From positions 1-36,800 of the forward strand of contig NZ_ASSC01000645.1 in NCBI RefSeq assembly GCF_000520735.1: a DNA stretch of 36,800 bases, written 5' to 3'. The notes under the pieces are model-generated. The model was not told the DNA's origin and searched no databases. It saw only the letters and a list, made by a program, of their open reading frames with translations. The translations under genes and the position numbers were made by a program. The number at the start of each line of letters is the position of its first letter. Within the stretch, counting starts at the first letter, position 1. This document shows, one piece after another, positions 34,754 to 36,800 of this stretch. The stretch is from Paenibacillus forsythiae T98 (GTDB lineage: Bacteria; Bacillota; Bacilli; Paenibacillales; Paenibacillaceae).

Positions 34754-35176
34754 TTACGACCCGGAGGACGCGCAGGCGCCGCCCTGATCCTCTTTATGAC
34801 ATCCCGTATTGTAGCCGGAGGGAACTTCGCACAGGCCAATTTCCTTCAGATATTCCGCATCGAAGCCCGCAAGCACCTGACCGCCGATATTCATGAGCGG
34901 CCGCTTGATCAGGATAGGATTGCTGCATAGCAGATCCAGCGTGTCCTCCCGGGACAGGGCCCCAGGAATCATCTGGCCTGATTTGACCGCAGGAGCATTC
35001 GGATTAAACCACTCTTTCAGCTCCAGGCTGGCAAGATAAGGCTCCAGCGTCTCGGGCGTCCATTCCGCGCTCAGCAGCGACCGTTCCTCCAGCGTATGGC
35101 CGTAGCTTTCCAGCAGCGCCTTTTGGCGGACAGCTCCCATACAACCGGGTTTGGTATAGAAAATGATATGCGCCAT
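34754..35176 (-). CDS. Nitrogenase-associated protein of the ArsC/Spx thioredoxin-like family
   Basis: 140 residues. Thioredoxin-like start MAHIIFYTKPGCMGAVRQKA with one active-site Cys, then ESYGHTLEERSLL and the ILIKRPLMNIGGQVLAGFD segment of the ArsC/Spx family; the Cys-rich tail CHKEDQGGACASSGS is typical of the nitrogenase-associated branch, whose role is unproven. ATG at 35176 (GGGGG upstream) is preferred to the extension starting at 35212. Together with the NifX-like gene it hints at a diazotrophic lineage. Confidence 0.86.
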   Translation of the reverse strand: MAHIIFYTKPGCMGAVRQKALLESYGHTLEERSLLSAEWTPETLEPYLASLELKEWFNPNAPAVKSGQMIPGALSREDTLDLLCSNPILIKRPLMNIGGQVLAGFDAEYLKEIGLCEVPSGYNTGCHKEDQGGACASSGS

Positions 35177-35268
35177 GCAAGTACCCCCTAAAGATAGATT
35201 TATTAAATCCATAATAAGGCAGCACTCTTAACCTGGCAATGAATCTCACAATCTAGACAATAATTGTT

Positions 35269-36654
35269 CTAAATAAGGCGGTGCTGGTACCATTTTTTGC
35301 CGAGGAACCGTTTGAGGAAAATCCCGCCCCGCACGGCCCATTCACAGTCCATCGCCAGCCAGACGCCGAGAATGCCCAAATCGAGAACAATGCTCAAAAT
35401 ATAGCCAAGCACGACGCGGAACAGCCACATGGACAGCATGGACACGACCGAGGTAAACTTGGAGTCGCCCGCCGCCCGAAGCCCCGAGGGGAGAATAAAG
35501 CTGATAGCCCACAGCGGAATTTGAACAAGCGTATTGATAAGCACAATCAGGAAAATATCGTCCACAATTTCAGCAGGGGGATGAAACAGCGATACGAGCG
35601 GCCTGAATAACGGCAAAATCAGCAAGCCCATGAGCGCAAAGGACAGCGACGACGCCACAATAAACGATTTGATGAATTTTCTCGCATCTTTAACATCACC
35701 CCGCCCCATGCATTGACCGACCACCGTAATAATGGTCAGAGCCAGCGCGTTCGCGGGAATTTGCATCACCCCGGCAAAAGCGGCGCCGATCGCATTGGTC
35801 GCTATCGCATAGGTGCCCAGGCTCACGATAAAGATTTGGGTCAGGATTTTGCCCCCGTTAAAGAACATTTGCTCCGCCGCAAACGGCAGGCCGATGAACA
35901 TAATTTTCTTGAGCATGGACAAATTGAAGGACAGAATGTCGCGAAGCTTGATTTGCAGGCTGCTATCCAGCCGGAACAAATAGTACAGGGCGCACAGCGC
36001 CGCCAAATACCGGGCTATATTGATCGATATGCTCATGCCGAGAACGCCCATGTTCAGCAGGTTAATGAATACAAGATTCAAGAGAACGTACACCAGATTC
36101 ATAATCAGCGACAGAACGAGCGAAGCCCGCGTACTGCCGATTCCCCGAAGGGCCCCGCACACCGCCTCCACAACCGCAATGCCCAGGAAGGAGATGCTGC
36201 TTCCGATCAAATAGGTTCTGCCGTTAGCCATAACATCCGGCGCCGCCGCCCCGAACAGGAGGTTAAGCAGAGGACCGTGCAACAGCACTCCGAATAACCC
36301 GACGCCAAGCGCCAGTAAAGAAACGGAGGATACAGCGCCCGCCGTCGCCTTGGAGACCATCGCATGGTTGCCGCTTCCCTTGTATTGGGCAACTACAACC
36401 GTTCCGCCCGTCGACACGGCGATAAACACGCTGATTAAGAAAATGTTAATGGAGTCGATCATATTCACGGCGCTAATCGCCGCCACTCCCGCTGAACTGA
36501 TCATGGCCGTGTTCAAGAGATTAAGCCCCACCACAAAAGCCTGGTCGATCAGAATCGGAATAAACAGCGCGATCATCTGGCGGTAGTCCATGGACTGTCC
36601 GGAGAAATATTTTTCAAGGAACCCTCTATTCATGCTCGCATTAGGCTGGATCAT
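35269..36654 (-). CDS. MATE-family multidrug/Na+ efflux transporter
   Basis: 461 residues with about twelve hydrophobic spans, the MATE layout: IPILIDQAFVVGLNLLNTAM at the first helices, and the mid-protein repeat FIGLPFAAEQMFFNGGKILT with the second half. It exports organic cations or drugs coupled to Na+ or H+; substrate unknown. AAGGTGAGG is at proper distance from the ATG at 36654. A terminator for the upstream tRNA stands before it on the same strand. A single gene on context. Confidence 0.93.
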   Translation of the reverse strand: MIQPNASMNRGFLEKYFSGQSMDYRQMIALFIPILIDQAFVVGLNLLNTAMISSAGVAAISAVNMIDSINIFLISVFIAVSTGGTVVVAQYKGSGNHAMVSKATAGAVSSVSLLALGVGLFGVLLHGPLLNLLFGAAAPDVMANGRTYLIGSSISFLGIAVVEAVCGALRGIGSTRASLVLSLIMNLVYVLLNLVFINLLNMGVLGMSISINIARYLAALCALYYLFRLDSSLQIKLRDILSFNLSMLKKIMFIGLPFAAEQMFFNGGKILTQIFIVSLGTYAIATNAIGAAFAGVMQIPANALALTIITVVGQCMGRGDVKDARKFIKSFIVASSLSFALMGLLILPLFRPLVSLFHPPAEIVDDIFLIVLINTLVQIPLWAISFILPSGLRAAGDSKFTSVVSMLSMWLFRVVLGYILSIVLDLGILGVWLAMDCEWAVRGGIFLKRFLGKKWYQHRLI

Positions 36655-36686
36655 ATATCCTCACCTTTCTACCTTAAATTGGTCCC

Positions 36687-36721
36687 AAAAAAAAGAAAAA
36701 CGCTCTTCATATTTGAAGAGC
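36687..36721 (-). terminator. Rho-independent terminator after the tRNA
   Basis: On the minus strand GCTCTTCA / TGAAGAGC with a 4-5-nt loop, then TTTTTCTTTTTTTT. Ends transcription of the tRNA before the MATE gene. Confidence 0.88.
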
Positions 36722-36764
36722 TGCTAAATGGCTTGGCCTGCATTATCATTTATTTATCTGAGTA

Positions 36765-36800
<36 letters not shown>

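Overview
The window most likely comes from a Paenibacillus chromosome. The gene content fits: an SLH-anchored S8 protease, a YeeI-type YebC protein, the sporulation trio prkA-yhbH-spoVR, strong GGAGG ribosome sites, and frequent TTG/GTG starts. Two genes tied to nitrogen fixation (a FeMo-cofactor-binding NifX-like protein and a nitrogenase-associated ArsC-like protein) make a diazotrophic lineage plausible; this is inference. The backbone is moderately GC-rich and is interrupted by clearly AT-rich islands near 14.8-15.7, 16.9-18.4, 23.9-24.6 and 32.4-34.1 kb. These islands hold secreted orphans, mobile-element remains and broken genes.

Layout. 1-6.8 kb: the C-terminal part of a SNF2 helicase, a small GNAT acetyltransferase, and a large secreted protease with three SLH domains. 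6.9-14.8 kb: housekeeping and nitrogen metabolism, mostly on the minus strand: an M20 carbamoylase/hydantoinase with its PucR-type regulator, alanine dehydrogenase, a DsrE/YedF-like protein, YebC, a small hypothetical and ModD. Uridine kinase lies on the plus strand. 15-18.4 kb: a secreted orphan, an IS630-type element with a doubly frameshifted transposase, and a PadR-DUF2812 pair whose PadR gene is frameshifted. 18.5-23.3 kb: prkA-yhbH-spoVR. 23.3-25.1 kb: a decayed alpha/beta hydrolase, a second secreted orphan and an internally deleted IS1182-like element.

25.1-29.3 kb: a four-gene minus-strand operon of ATPase, permease, lipoprotein binding protein and an unusual radical SAM enzyme (CX8CX2C). 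A near-consensus promoter precedes it. The leader contains a strong terminator-like hairpin before the first gene, so attenuation or a riboswitch is possible. This is the best candidate for an undescribed system.

29.5-31.4 kb: two glycosyltransferases in tandem. 31.5-32.4 kb: a heavily frameshifted repeat-type surface protein. 32.7-34.1 kb: an AT-rich pair of a secreted Amidase_6-type protein and a small membrane or secreted protein. 34.2-36.8 kb: the NifX-like gene, the ArsC/nitrogenase-associated gene, a MATE transporter, and the 3' part of a tRNA, probably tRNA-Leu, cut by the window edge.

Many starts were moved inward from the longest open frame because a strong ribosome site sits at the right distance only from the inner codon. 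Family assignments are from recognised motifs; no database search was possible.
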